Source: Daphnia pulex
Lineage: Eukaryota; Arthropoda; Branchiopoda; Diplostraca; Daphniidae
NCBI RefSeq assembly: GCF_021134715.1
Contig: NC_060019.1
Coordinates: forward strand, 2,294,001 to 2,358,000
Reading direction: 5' to 3'
DNA length: 64,000 nucleotides
Of the stretch, positions 1-8,220 are shown one piece after another. The translations under genes and the position numbers were made by a program. The notes beneath the pieces were generated by a model, which had not been told where the DNA came from, searched no databases, and was given only the letters and a program-made list of their open reading frames with translations. Positions within the stretch are counted from its first letter, which is position 1, and every line of letters starts with the position of its first letter.

Positions 1-47
1 TCGGCCTAACACGCTGAAGGTCCTCAGTTCGATCCTGGGTGGAAACA
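1..47 (+). tRNA. tRNA-Val(AAC), 3' part only
   Basis: The window starts at the anticodon stem. The loop with AAC, the T arm and the acceptor 3' strand match the complete copy at 1241-1313. Confidence 0.9.
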
Positions 48-57
48 GGACAATGTA

Positions 58-62
58 TTTTT
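58..62 (+). terminator. Pol III terminator of tRNA-Val(AAC)
   Basis: A run of five T starts 10 nt after the tRNA 3' end. The same T5 follows every tRNA-Val(AAC) copy in the array. Confidence 0.75.
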
Positions 63-537
63 AGAAAGACTATCAAAAAAGCACATTTTGGTTTTTTGAA
101 AAAGCCAAGCATTCATGTTTCTTGTGAAAATGAAATCTACATTATGACAATGTGAAGATATTCGCAATGCTGTATCCGGAGGAAGTCAACAGAAAGCGGG
201 AAATCAATGATGACTGTGGTTGTTGAAAAAGGTGCTATAACCCCGAAGAGACTTCTTCTGTAGCCAAACGTCAATGACTGTTGTTTTAGGGAAATGAGAA
301 ATGACTTGCTCTGTATGGGGAAGAATTCCATAAACACCGGAGGGGAATCTATATAGATTACACCTGAACCTAGAACAGTAGCTCCGAACAGTGGAAGAAC
401 ATCATGTGCGTGCACCCTACGCTGCAAATGTTCAGTAGATTTAACAGTCATCAGTTAAAGAAGCCATATCGCGAGTGTGCGCTCTTCATTGGACGCTTTA
501 GTTGGTTAAAGGAGTCATGAGGCGAAGAAATTGAATT

Positions 538-541
538 AAAA
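538..541 (-). terminator. Pol III terminator of tRNA-Asn
   Basis: TTTT on the minus strand lies about 21 nt beyond the tRNA-Asn 3' end. It recurs in each unit. Confidence 0.6.
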
Positions 542-562
542 CAACAGTAGTCATTCACCATG

Positions 563-636
563 CGCCCCTGGGTGGGATCGAACCACCAGCCTTCCGGTTA
601 ACAGCCGAACGCGCTAGCCAATTGCGCCACAGAGGC
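563..636 (-). tRNA. tRNA-Asn-GTT: tRNA-Asn(GTT), intact
   Basis: A 74-nt gene. The acceptor stem GCCTCTG pairs with CAGGGGC, with discriminator G. The A box is TGGCGCAATTGG and the B box is GGTTCGATCCC. The anticodon stem TTCGG pairs with CCGGA around loop CTGTTAA, which gives GTT. This is the uninterrupted form of the retrotransposon target; the loop and stem contain the palindrome GTTAAC where the element inserts. Confidence 0.96.
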
Positions 637-741
637 ATGCTGGTTGATTAACGACACACTCGTCAAGATCAACAGGCAAACCAAACATTACCTTTTTTTA
701 GTGTGGCCAACGCTAATAAAATGTTGCAGAAACATTGTGGG

Positions 742-814
742 GCTTCCATAGTGTAGAGGTTATCACGTCGGCTTCACACGCTGAAGGTCCTCAGTTCGAT
801 CCTGAGTGGAAGCA
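742..814 (+). tRNA. tRNA-Val-CAC: tRNA-Val(CAC)
   Basis: A 73-nt gene. The acceptor stem GCTTCCA pairs with TGGAAGC, discriminator A. The anticodon stem TCGGC/GCTGA encloses loop TTCACAC, which gives CAC. The T stem is CTCAG/CTGAG. No T4 terminator occurs before the tRNA-Lys gene, 230 bp downstream. Confidence 0.95.
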
Positions 815-1044
815 TCAGTATAACGTTAGGAAAAAATAATCGTAGGAGAAAAGGAAATGAAATGGAATTAATAACTTGTAATGTATCTTATCTTGATGAC
901 AACTAGACTAGAACAAGTAGACATATGGAAACTACACACAGACAACCAACCAATCATAGTAAAAGTTATCTCACGGTTCCTGGAAAGGAAAAAATGTCGT
1001 CAATAAGACTTGGTTCATTACATTGGAATAGAGCGCAATAGTAA

Positions 1045-1117
1045 GCCTGGCTAGCTCAGTCGGTAGAGCATGAGACTCTTAATCTCAGGGTCGGGGGTTC
1101 GAGCCCCCCGTTGGGCG
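1045..1117 (+). tRNA. tRNA-Lys-CTT: tRNA-Lys(CTT)
   Basis: A 73-nt gene. The acceptor stem GCCTGGC pairs with GTTGGGC with several G-T pairs, discriminator G. The anticodon stem TGAGA/TCTCA encloses loop CTCTTAA, which gives CTT. The A box is TAGCTCAGTCGG and the T stem is GGGGG/CCCCC. The first T4 downstream is at 1202-1205. Confidence 0.96.
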
Positions 1118-1201
1118 TCTATATTTGCAATATATTGCTTCTCTCATATATTTGCAAATAAATGCAGATGAAAGTTAGAAGTTGGGAGACGATCGTTAGA
1201 A

Positions 1202-1205
1202 TTTT
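1202..1205 (+). terminator. First Pol III-type T4 after tRNA-Val(CAC) and tRNA-Lys
   Basis: This is the only TTTT on the + strand between tRNA-Val(CAC) and the next tRNA-Val(AAC). It could end a joint Val(CAC)-Lys transcript. It recurs in each unit. Confidence 0.45.
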
Positions 1206-1240
1206 GTAATCATTCCAGAATAATTCTATAACGGATTGTA

Positions 1241-1313
1241 GTTTCCATAGTGTAGTGGTTATCACGTCGGCCTAACACGCTGAAGGTCCTCAGTTCGATC
1301 CTGGGTGGAAACA
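1241..1313 (+). tRNA. tRNA-Val-AAC: tRNA-Val(AAC)
   Basis: A 73-nt gene. The acceptor stem GTTTCCA pairs with TGGAAAC, discriminator A. The anticodon stem TCGGC/GCTGA encloses loop CTAACAC, which gives AAC. The A-box region is TAGTGTAGTGG and the B box is AGTTCGATCCT. A T5 terminator follows at 1324-1328. Confidence 0.96.
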
Positions 1314-1828
1314 GGACAATGTATTTTTAGAAAGACTATCAAAAAAGCACATTTTGGTTTTTTGAAAAAGCCAAGCATTCATGTTTCTTGTGAAAATGAA
1401 ATCTACATTATGACAATGTGAAGATATTCGCAATGCTGTATCCGGAGGAAGTCAACAGAAAGCGGGAAATCAATGATGACTGTGGTTGTTGAAAAAGGTG
1501 CTATAACCCCGAAGAGACTTCTTCTGTAGCCAAACGTCAATGACTGTTGTTTTAGGGAAATGAGAAATGACTTGCTCTGTATGGGGAAGAATTCCATAAA
1601 CACCGGAGGGGAATCTATATAGATTACACCTGAACCTAGAACAGTAGCTCCGAACAGTGGAAGAACATCATGTGCGTGCACCCTACGCTGCAAATGTTCA
1701 GTAGATTTAACAGTCATCAGTTAAAGAAGCCATATCGCGAGTGTGCGCTCTTCATTGGACGCTTTAGTTGGTTAAAGGAGTCATGAGGCGAAGAAATTGA
1801 ATTAAAACAACAGTAGTCATTCACCATG

Positions 1829-1902
1829 CGCCCCTGGGTGGGATCGAACCACCAGCCTTCCGGTTAACAGCCGAACGCGCTAGCCAATTGCGCCACAGAG
1901 GC
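1829..1902 (-). tRNA. tRNA-Asn-GTT: tRNA-Asn(GTT), intact
   Basis: Identical to the copy at 563-636. Confidence 0.96.
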
Positions 1903-2007
1903 ATGCTGGTTGATTAACGACACACTCGTCAAGATCAACAGGCAAACCAAACATTACCTTTTTTTAGTGTGGCCAACGCTAATAAAATGTTGCAGAAACA
2001 TTGTGGG

Positions 2008-2080
2008 GCTTCCATAGTGTAGAGGTTATCACGTCGGCTTCACACGCTGAAGGTCCTCAGTTCGATCCTGAGTGGAAGCA
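2008..2080 (+). tRNA. tRNA-Val-CAC: tRNA-Val(CAC)
   Basis: Identical to the copy at 742-814. Confidence 0.95.
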
Positions 2081-2310
2081 TCAGTATAACGTTAGGAAAA
2101 AATAATCGTAGGAGAAAAGGAAATGAAATGGAATTAATAACTTGTAATGTATCTTATCTTGATGACAACTAGACTAGAACAAGTAGACATATGGAAACTA
2201 CACACAGACAACCAACCAATCATAGTAAAAGTTATCTCACGGTTCCTGGAAAGGAAAAAATGTCGTCAATAAGACTTGGTTCATTACATTGGAATAGAGC
2301 GCAATAGTAA

Positions 2311-2383
2311 GCCTGGCTAGCTCAGTCGGTAGAGCATGAGACTCTTAATCTCAGGGTCGGGGGTTCGAGCCCCCCGTTGGGCG
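2311..2383 (+). tRNA. tRNA-Lys-CTT: tRNA-Lys(CTT)
   Basis: Identical to the copy at 1045-1117. Confidence 0.96.
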
Positions 2384-2506
2384 TCTATATTTGCAATATA
2401 TTGCTTCTCTCATATATTTGCAAATAAATGCAGATGAAAGTTAGAAGTTGGGAGACGATCGTTAGAATTTTGTAATCATTGCAGAATAATTCTATAGCGG
2501 ATTGTA

Positions 2507-2579
2507 GTTTCCATAGTGTAGTGGTTATCACGTCGGCCTAACACGCTGAAGGTCCTCAGTTCGATCCTGGGTGGAAACA
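2507..2579 (+). tRNA. tRNA-Val-AAC: tRNA-Val(AAC)
   Basis: Matches the copy at 1241-1313. Confidence 0.96.
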
Positions 2580-3094
2580 GGACAATGTATTTTTAGAAAG
2601 ACTATCAAAAAAGCACATTTTGGTTTTTTGAAAAAGCCAAGCATTCATGTTTCTTGTGAAAATGAAATCTACATTATGACAATGTGAAGATATTCGCAAT
2701 GCTGTATCCGGAGGAAGTCAACAGAAAGCGGGAAATCAATGATGACTGTGGTTGTTGAAAAAGGTGCTATAACCCCGAAGAGACTTCTTCTGTAGCCAAA
2801 CGTCAATGACTGTTGTTTTAGGGAAATGAGAAATGACTTGCTCTGGATGGGGAAGAATTCCATAAACACCGGAGGGGAATCTATATACATTACACCTGAA
2901 CCTGGAACAGTAGCTCCGAACAGTGGAAGAACATCATGTGCGTGCACCCTACGCTGCAAATGTTCAGTAGATTTAACAGTCATCAGTTAAAGAAGCCATA
3001 TCGCGAGTGTGCGCTCTTCATTGGACGCTTTAGTTGGTTAAAGGAGTCATGAGGCAAAGAAATTGAATTAAAACAACAGTAGTCATTCACCATG

Positions 3095-3168
3095 CGCCCC
3101 TGGGTGGGATCGAACCACCAGCCTTCCGGTTAACAGCCGAACGCGCTAGCCAATTGCGCCACAGAGGC
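3095..3168 (-). tRNA. tRNA-Asn-GTT: tRNA-Asn(GTT), intact
   Basis: Matches the copy at 563-636. The 5' flank has a small change just outside the gene. Confidence 0.96.
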
Positions 3169-3273
3169 ATGCTAATTGATTAACGACACACTCGTCAAGA
3201 TCAACAGGCAAACCAAACATTACCTTTTTTTAGTGTGGCCAACGCTAATAAAATGTTGCAGAAACATTGTGGG

Positions 3274-3346
3274 GCTTCCATAGTGTAGAGGTTATCACGT
3301 CGGATTCACACGCTGAAGGTCCTCAGTTCGATCATGAGTGGAAGCA
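3274..3346 (+). pseudogene. tRNA-Val(CAC), degenerate
   Basis: Two changes relative to the 742-814 copy. One (C to A) breaks the last anticodon-stem pair. The other (C to A in the T arm) breaks the loop-closing T-stem pair inside the B box. It is probably inactive or poorly transcribed. Confidence 0.7.
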
Positions 3347-3576
3347 TCAGTATAACGTTAGGAAAAAATAATCGTAGGAGAAAAGGAAATGAAATGGAAT
3401 TAATAACTTGTAATGTATCTTATCTTGATGACAACTAGACTAGAATAAGTAGACATATGGAAACTACACACAGACAACCAACCAATCATAGTAAAAGTTA
3501 TCTCCCGGTTCCTGGAAAGGAAAAAATGTCGTCAATAAGACTTGGTTCATTACATTTGAATAGAGCGCAATAGTAA

Positions 3577-3649
3577 GCCTGGCTAGCTCAGTCGGTAGAG
3601 CATGAGACTCTTAATCTCAGGGTCGGGGGTTCGAGCCCCGCGTTGGGCG
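3577..3649 (+). tRNA. tRNA-Lys-CTT: tRNA-Lys(CTT), one T-stem mismatch
   Basis: A C-to-G change in the 3' strand of the T stem creates a G-G mismatch. The anticodon CTT is unchanged. Confidence 0.8.
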
Positions 3650-3746
3650 TCATATATTTGCAAATAAATGCAGAAGAAAGTTAGAAGTTGGGAGACGATC
3701 GTTAGAATTTTGTAATCATTCCAGAATAATTCTATAGCGGATTGTA

Positions 3747-3819
3747 GTTTCCATAGTGTATTGGTTATCACGTCGGCCTAACACGCTGAAGGTCCTCAGT
3801 TCGATCCTGGGTGGAAACA
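3747..3819 (+). tRNA. tRNA-Val-AAC: tRNA-Val(AAC), A-box variant
   Basis: One G-to-T change in the D loop (TGTATTGG instead of TGTAGTGG). All stems and the AAC anticodon are kept. Confidence 0.88.
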
Positions 3820-4334
3820 GGACAATGTATTTTTAGAAAGACTATCAAAAAAGCACATTTTGGTTTTTTGAAAAAGCCAAGCATTCATGTTTCTTGTGAA
3901 AATGAAATCTACATTATGACAATGTGAAGATATTCGCAATGCTGTCTCCGGAGGAAGTCAACAGAAAGCGGGAAATCAATGATGACTGTGGTTGTTGAAA
4001 AAGGTGCTATAATCCCGAAGAGACTTCTTCTGTAGCCAAACGTCAATGACTGTTGTTTTAGGGAAATGAGAAATGACTTGCTCTGGATGGGGAAGAATTC
4101 CATAAACACCGGAGGGGAATCTATATAGATTACACCTGAACCTGGAACAGTAGCTCCGAACAGTGGAAGAACATCATGTGCGTGCACCCTACGCTGCAAA
4201 TGTTCAGTAGATTTAACAGTCATCAGTTAAAGAAGCCATATCGCGAGTGTGCGCTCTTCATTGGACGCTTTAGTTGGTTAAAGGAGTCATGAGGCGAAGA
4301 AATTGAATTAAAACAACAGTAGTCATTCACCATG

Positions 4335-4368
4335 CGCCCCTGGGTGGGATCGAACCACCAGCCTTCCG
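4335..4368 (-). pseudogene. tRNA-Asn 3' half, split by element A
   Basis: T arm, acceptor 3' strand and 3' part of the anticodon stem. It ends directly at the poly(A) tail of element A (T17 on +). One G of the usual CCGG is missing here. The 5' half is at 9920-9955. Confidence 0.92.
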
Positions 4369-4397
4369 TTTTTTTTTTTTTTTTTATATTTAAACGA

Positions 4398-4403
4398 TTT
4401 ATT
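4398..4403 (-). promoter_or_regulatory. Polyadenylation signal AATAAA of element A
   Basis: AATAAA on the minus strand ends about 12 nt before the A tract. The hexamer and its surroundings are the same at the 3' end of every copy. This indicates a Pol II-type processed mRNA 3' end or a terminus selected for reverse transcription. Confidence 0.7.
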
Positions 4404-5837
4404 GTCACAATTAAAATTTAAATTTCTTTACAGATACTTGGGGCATTTACGAGATTTGTGACATAAGTGACTTGCTGTGGCCAAGGAGAAACATTACAAA
4501 CAGAAAAAGAAAACATTTCGAGACGGAAATGAAAGAGGACAAATGATTTTAGTAAAAAATGTGGAATTTAACAATACGACATCTGGGGGGGGGATCCAAG
4601 AAATAATAGTTGTAATGAGAGAACAATGTTGTATAAAGGTAAGAAGAAATCTGTTGAGAATTTTGAGAGGGAATATTTATGGATTAGAAGGTGACATCTG
4701 GGGAGAATTTTTTGAATGAAGGAGGCTTGACCAGAGAGACTGTATTTCATTGATGGCTGGGGTGAGGTTTTGGCTGCGGGCGGTCCAGACGGTGATAATG
4801 TAGGATTGGATGAGGGCCAGTATTTTCTCTTTATTGGGGCCATTTCCAATGTCTCCATTTATTGTTGATTTGAGTGGTTTTTGACATCCAAGTTTCGTTA
4901 GTTGAATTCGAAGCCATAAACTGATGTGGACTTTCTCAGAACAGAGTAACATAAGATGGTCGTCAGTTTCTTGGTCGCCATTGCATAGAGGACATTGGTC
5001 ATTTCTAGAAAGTCTGAGGCTTGTGAGGCGCATTTTGGTAGGGAGCTGATTATGGTTGAAATCCCAGACCAGTTCAGCGTTTCTTCCTTTCATTTTGGCC
5101 ACCCAACGCCAGATGGAAGCCCAGTCGAGGTCTGGTTTCGCAACTTCGGTTCTCCCTGGTTGCCCAAGGTTAGCGATCAGGTGATTGTAGGTGGCGCGGT
5201 GATTGGATACGGTTGACGATGTGAAGATGCCAGCTTTAAGTAGATCGGTGATGGTTGAAAGTGCGGTGGTGAAGTATGGATGTGATGAATGGGTTGCATT
5301 AAATCTGGGCTGGGTGATTTGTTGAAGGAGATTCTTGAGGTGTGGACCCAACCAATAAACGGCTGCAGCTCTCTCAATAGCCTCGGGATGGATTAAAGAT
5401 TTAAAGATTTGACGGGTGAAAAGGGATTGGAAGAATTGAAAAAGTAAGGTGACTCCAAGTCCACCTTGGAGTCGGGGGCGGATCAAAACATTTAGGGCTG
5501 GGTGCTCTCTTCTTTGTGCCCAAAGAAATTTGTTGCATTTTTGTTGGAGGAGAAGGGCTTGGGTTTTGTTGCAAGGGAGTACATGAGCTATATGAACAAG
5601 TTGTGATAAGACATGTTGTTTGATGAATAGGGCGCGACCATAAAAAGTGAAATGACGGTGTGTGTTTGTGATAAGAATATTTTGTATGATGTTGTACTGT
5701 CTTTGCCAATTGTCTCTTACTGTTGTTTTTATTTCAGAAGAAAAAGTAATTCCAAGAATTTTCAAATTGTCTACTTGAGTTATCCAATCATGTGGCCAAG
5801 TACATTTAGGATGAGTTTGATTGAAATTGCTTCTCCG

Positions 5838-5901
5838 TGGGATCGAACTCCTAACCTCAGGAATCCCAGCCGACGCCGCTACCGTCTGCGCTACTACGGC
5901 C
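5838..5901 (-). other. tRNA-like module TL3 in ORF2 (copy A)
   Basis: On the coding strand TAGCGCAGACGG (A-box-like) is followed by GTTCGATCCC (B-box-like). The A-to-B span is exactly 55 nt, as in the tRNA-Lys genes of this array. Tract position puts GGG in the anticodon place with T33 before it. The anticodon stem and acceptor stem do not pair well, so this is a core resemblance and not an intact tRNA. Translation gives VAQ...SIP, 19 residues, between KTKLLGLG and LKILGITF of the RT. Confidence 0.75.
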
Positions 5902-6832
5902 TGTGGATATTGATTTAAGGTCCAAGTGCCTAGACCAAGTAATTTTGTCTTCCCCTTGTTAATACGTGCATTTGTCCAGGCACAAAATTCTAGAATAATC
6001 TCGCATGCACGACGTACATCTTTCATTGATGAGACAAAAACTACTAGATCATCTACATATGCACGAACTTTGATGCGTTTTCCGTAGTGTTCAATTCCGT
6101 CAATACCCCTAGACAAGCAAACTAAAAGCGGTTCAATATAGAGGGCAAACAGATGGACTGACAGAGGGCACCCCTGTCGCACGGATTGTGCATTGTCCAC
6201 AGTACCGACTATGTCATTACCGTTCAATGGCCATAGTTCAGTTATACTGTACAGCGTCTTCAACCAATCAACAAAGAGGGGGGGATAGCCCATGGCAGTC
6301 ATTACTTCCCACAGAACGTCTCGATTGACAAGGTCATATGCTTTCTCTAAATCGTACGCGAGAATGGCGGCCGGTTTGAGAGAAGATACCTCTTTTGATT
6401 TACGACCTGTATTATCAATGACATCTCGGATTAAACACAAGCTGTCAAAGATATAGCGGCCGGGTACACCACCTTTTTGATGTGAGTCTAGAGAGTTTTG
6501 AAGAGATTTTCTCAGACGAAAAGCCAATACTGACGCGATTAACTTATAATCGGTATTTAACAAAGAGATTGGTCGGTAATCGGTGATTTTACTCGGTGAT
6601 GGGATTTTTGGGACTAATCTTATAGCTGCCCTTCCCTGCGACGGCTGGAGTTTTCTTTTTTCGAGGACGCAATTCATCATTTCCAGAAAATGAACACCAA
6701 TAACATCCCAAAATTTTATATAAAACTCAAAAGGAATGCCATCTGTACCTTGGGCCTTGTTCTTTTTAGTTGCCTTAAGGGCGATGTTAATTTCATCTAC
6801 TGTGAACGGATCTACAAGAAAGTTGCCACTCT

Positions 6833-6898
6833 CCGGGATCGAACCTAGTATTCCTCGATTCAACGCTTGAGCGTTTAACGACTGAGCTACCACTGATA
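6833..6898 (-). other. tRNA-like module TL2 in ORF2 (copy A)
   Basis: The coding strand carries TAGCTCAGTCG (A-box-like, nearly the tRNA-Lys A box) and GGTTCGATCCC (a perfect B box), with a 55-nt span. D, anticodon and acceptor stems are poorly conserved, so tRNA identity cannot be assigned. Translation reads VVAQSLNAQALNRG...GSIP. It sits in the linker between endonuclease and RT. Confidence 0.78.
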
Positions 6899-8212
6899 CA
6901 CCCGAATCGTTTTTAGTGGGTTTTGTACGGGTAAGTGCACCTCTAATCCCTTCTAGAAATTTTCCAGCTAATTGGGTATTGGGGGAGGGCTGGTTCTGAA
7001 AAATTCTACTAAAGTGTTCAATTATTTCTTGATTAATCTGCTCAGGTTGGGTAATTTTACAGTTATCATTCGTTTTGAGCTGAGTGATCAGAGACTTCTG
7101 GAAATTGCTCGTTGACTTGTTCATATGAAAGGAGATGGCTCTTCTTCGGCTATACTTTGAACGCGTGAACGTATTGCAAATCCCCTCAATGCTTCTCGCT
7201 CCCAGGCTAGAAACTCACGTTTCAACTCCATGTAACGCGCATGATTGAAATTTACATTGTTCACGGTTTCTTTTAGTTGATGTTGGAGTAATTTCCTTTT
7301 GACTCTCTGATCACAGATTCTCTTTTTACAATAGTTCATTGATAATCGCCTGAGGCTAGGTTTGAAAATAATCTCCCACCAATGATCTACGTTTTCAATA
7401 CGGGATGGGTGTTGGGACATTCCTTCAATAAAGACATGCACCAAGTTTATATATTCTTCTTCCTCAAGAATTGATGAGTTAAGTTTCCATAAATTCCTTG
7501 ACTTGTTCCTCACTACACTAGGAGGGGTGGTGCTGTTTATATACCCTACGATTGGTCTGTGATCCCCGAGTGGTAAGTCGTGCAAATGGATATCAGAAAA
7601 TTTTACGTGATGGTGGCAATAAATTCGGTCCAATCTAGCCTGGCTAGCCGCACAATTGTACGTCCAACAACGTTCATTTTTCCGAATTTCTCTCCAGACA
7701 TCTGTTAATGAAAGGGCTTTTACTAAATCTCGGAGGGGTTCTAGTAATGCTAGTCTAATTTTAGGTGGTGTTGTCTTGCTACTTTTACGGTCATCGATCT
7801 CGTCAACGGCATTAAAATCTCCCAATATAATTGCTGGTGCCTTATACTGGGCAACATAAGCCGGAATAGTTTGCCGGAGGAAAGAATCTCTATAACTTTT
7901 ATTTTGGTCACCAGATGGGGCGTAAATACACACGAAAGCAAGACCCTTTACTTCCATGGCTATCAGCCTCCCCTCCGGTTCAAACAAAATGTTTTTGGCG
8001 CTCAGCCCGTGTCGTACTAGGATGGCTGTCCCATGTTGTCTAGGACCGAGATTTGTGTGCATCTGGTAATGTTTAGTAAATACGGTGCTAGAGTGAAATA
8101 CTACTTCTTGCAAACATATAATATCAAGTTTATTATGTAAAAAGAAATTGAGTATTATTTGAAGTTTGTCAGGTGACGATATTCTGTTGATATTATATGT
8201 CGCGATGTTAGT

Positions 8213-8220
8213 CATGATTA
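8213..8220 (-). promoter_or_regulatory. ORF1 stop / ORF2 start junction TAATCATG
   Basis: The ORF1 stop TAA and the ORF2 ATG are separated by only TC. The junction is kept in all copies that retain this region. The spacing suggests that ORF2 is translated by termination and reinitiation after ORF1, as described for some other LINEs. Confidence 0.65.

Larger units (their letters stand above)
1..1240. repeat. Array unit 1 (empty, 5' cut by window)
   Basis: This unit has no insertion. The 515-bp spacer 48-562 holds a 104-codon minus-strand ORF (137-451) with no recognisable domain and otherwise nothing I can identify. Spacer 815-1044 contains no run of four T on the + strand. The tRNA-Lys to tRNA-Val spacer carries 26 bp more than in most units, a marker shared with units 2 and 17. 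Confidence 0.9.
1241..2506. repeat. Array unit 2 (empty, 1,266 bp)
   Basis: Nearly identical to unit 1, including the 26 extra bases after tRNA-Lys. Spacer 1314-1828 again holds the 104-codon minus-strand ORF (1403-1717). Confidence 0.9.
2507..3746. repeat. Array unit 3 (empty, 1,240 bp)
   Basis: This unit lacks the 26-bp segment after tRNA-Lys. Spacer 2580-3094 holds the minus-strand ORF 2669-2983. Two of its tRNA copies carry stem-breaking changes. Confidence 0.9.
4677..8215 (-). pseudogene. ORF2 of element A: endonuclease and reverse transcriptase, frameshifted
   Basis: The intact form is 1,179 codons (3,540 nt). In this copy one base is missing near 7132, which splits it into a 364-aa part (7121-8215) and an 815-aa part (4677-7124). 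The first part is an APE-type endonuclease: TYNIN, LQE, IYAPSG, GDFNAV, RLDRIY and GDHRPI motifs in order. It would nick the target for target-primed reverse transcription. The second part has RT motifs YRPISLLN, AYDLEKAYD, RQGCPLS and the catalytic YVDD, then a C-terminal CPLC...H...C finger of the zf-RVT type. Two tRNA-like modules lie in the frame: TL2 before the RT and TL3 between RT palm and thumb. The start ATG follows the ORF1 stop by two bases. Confidence 0.93.

Noticed and set aside
3583-3771. 62-aa minus-strand ORFs ending GARTPDPEIKSLMLYRLS or GGLEPPTLRLRVSCSTD, recurring in several units
   Set aside because: They are antisense translations of tRNA-Lys and its flank and start at GTG. 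Such peptides are a known by-product of translating tRNA genes.
5652-5918. Plus-strand ORFs of 66 to 105 codons inside the elements (for example 5652-5918, 4995-5216, 9148-9378)
   Set aside because: All are shadows of ORF1 or ORF2 on the opposite strand. They are conserved only because the coding strand is.
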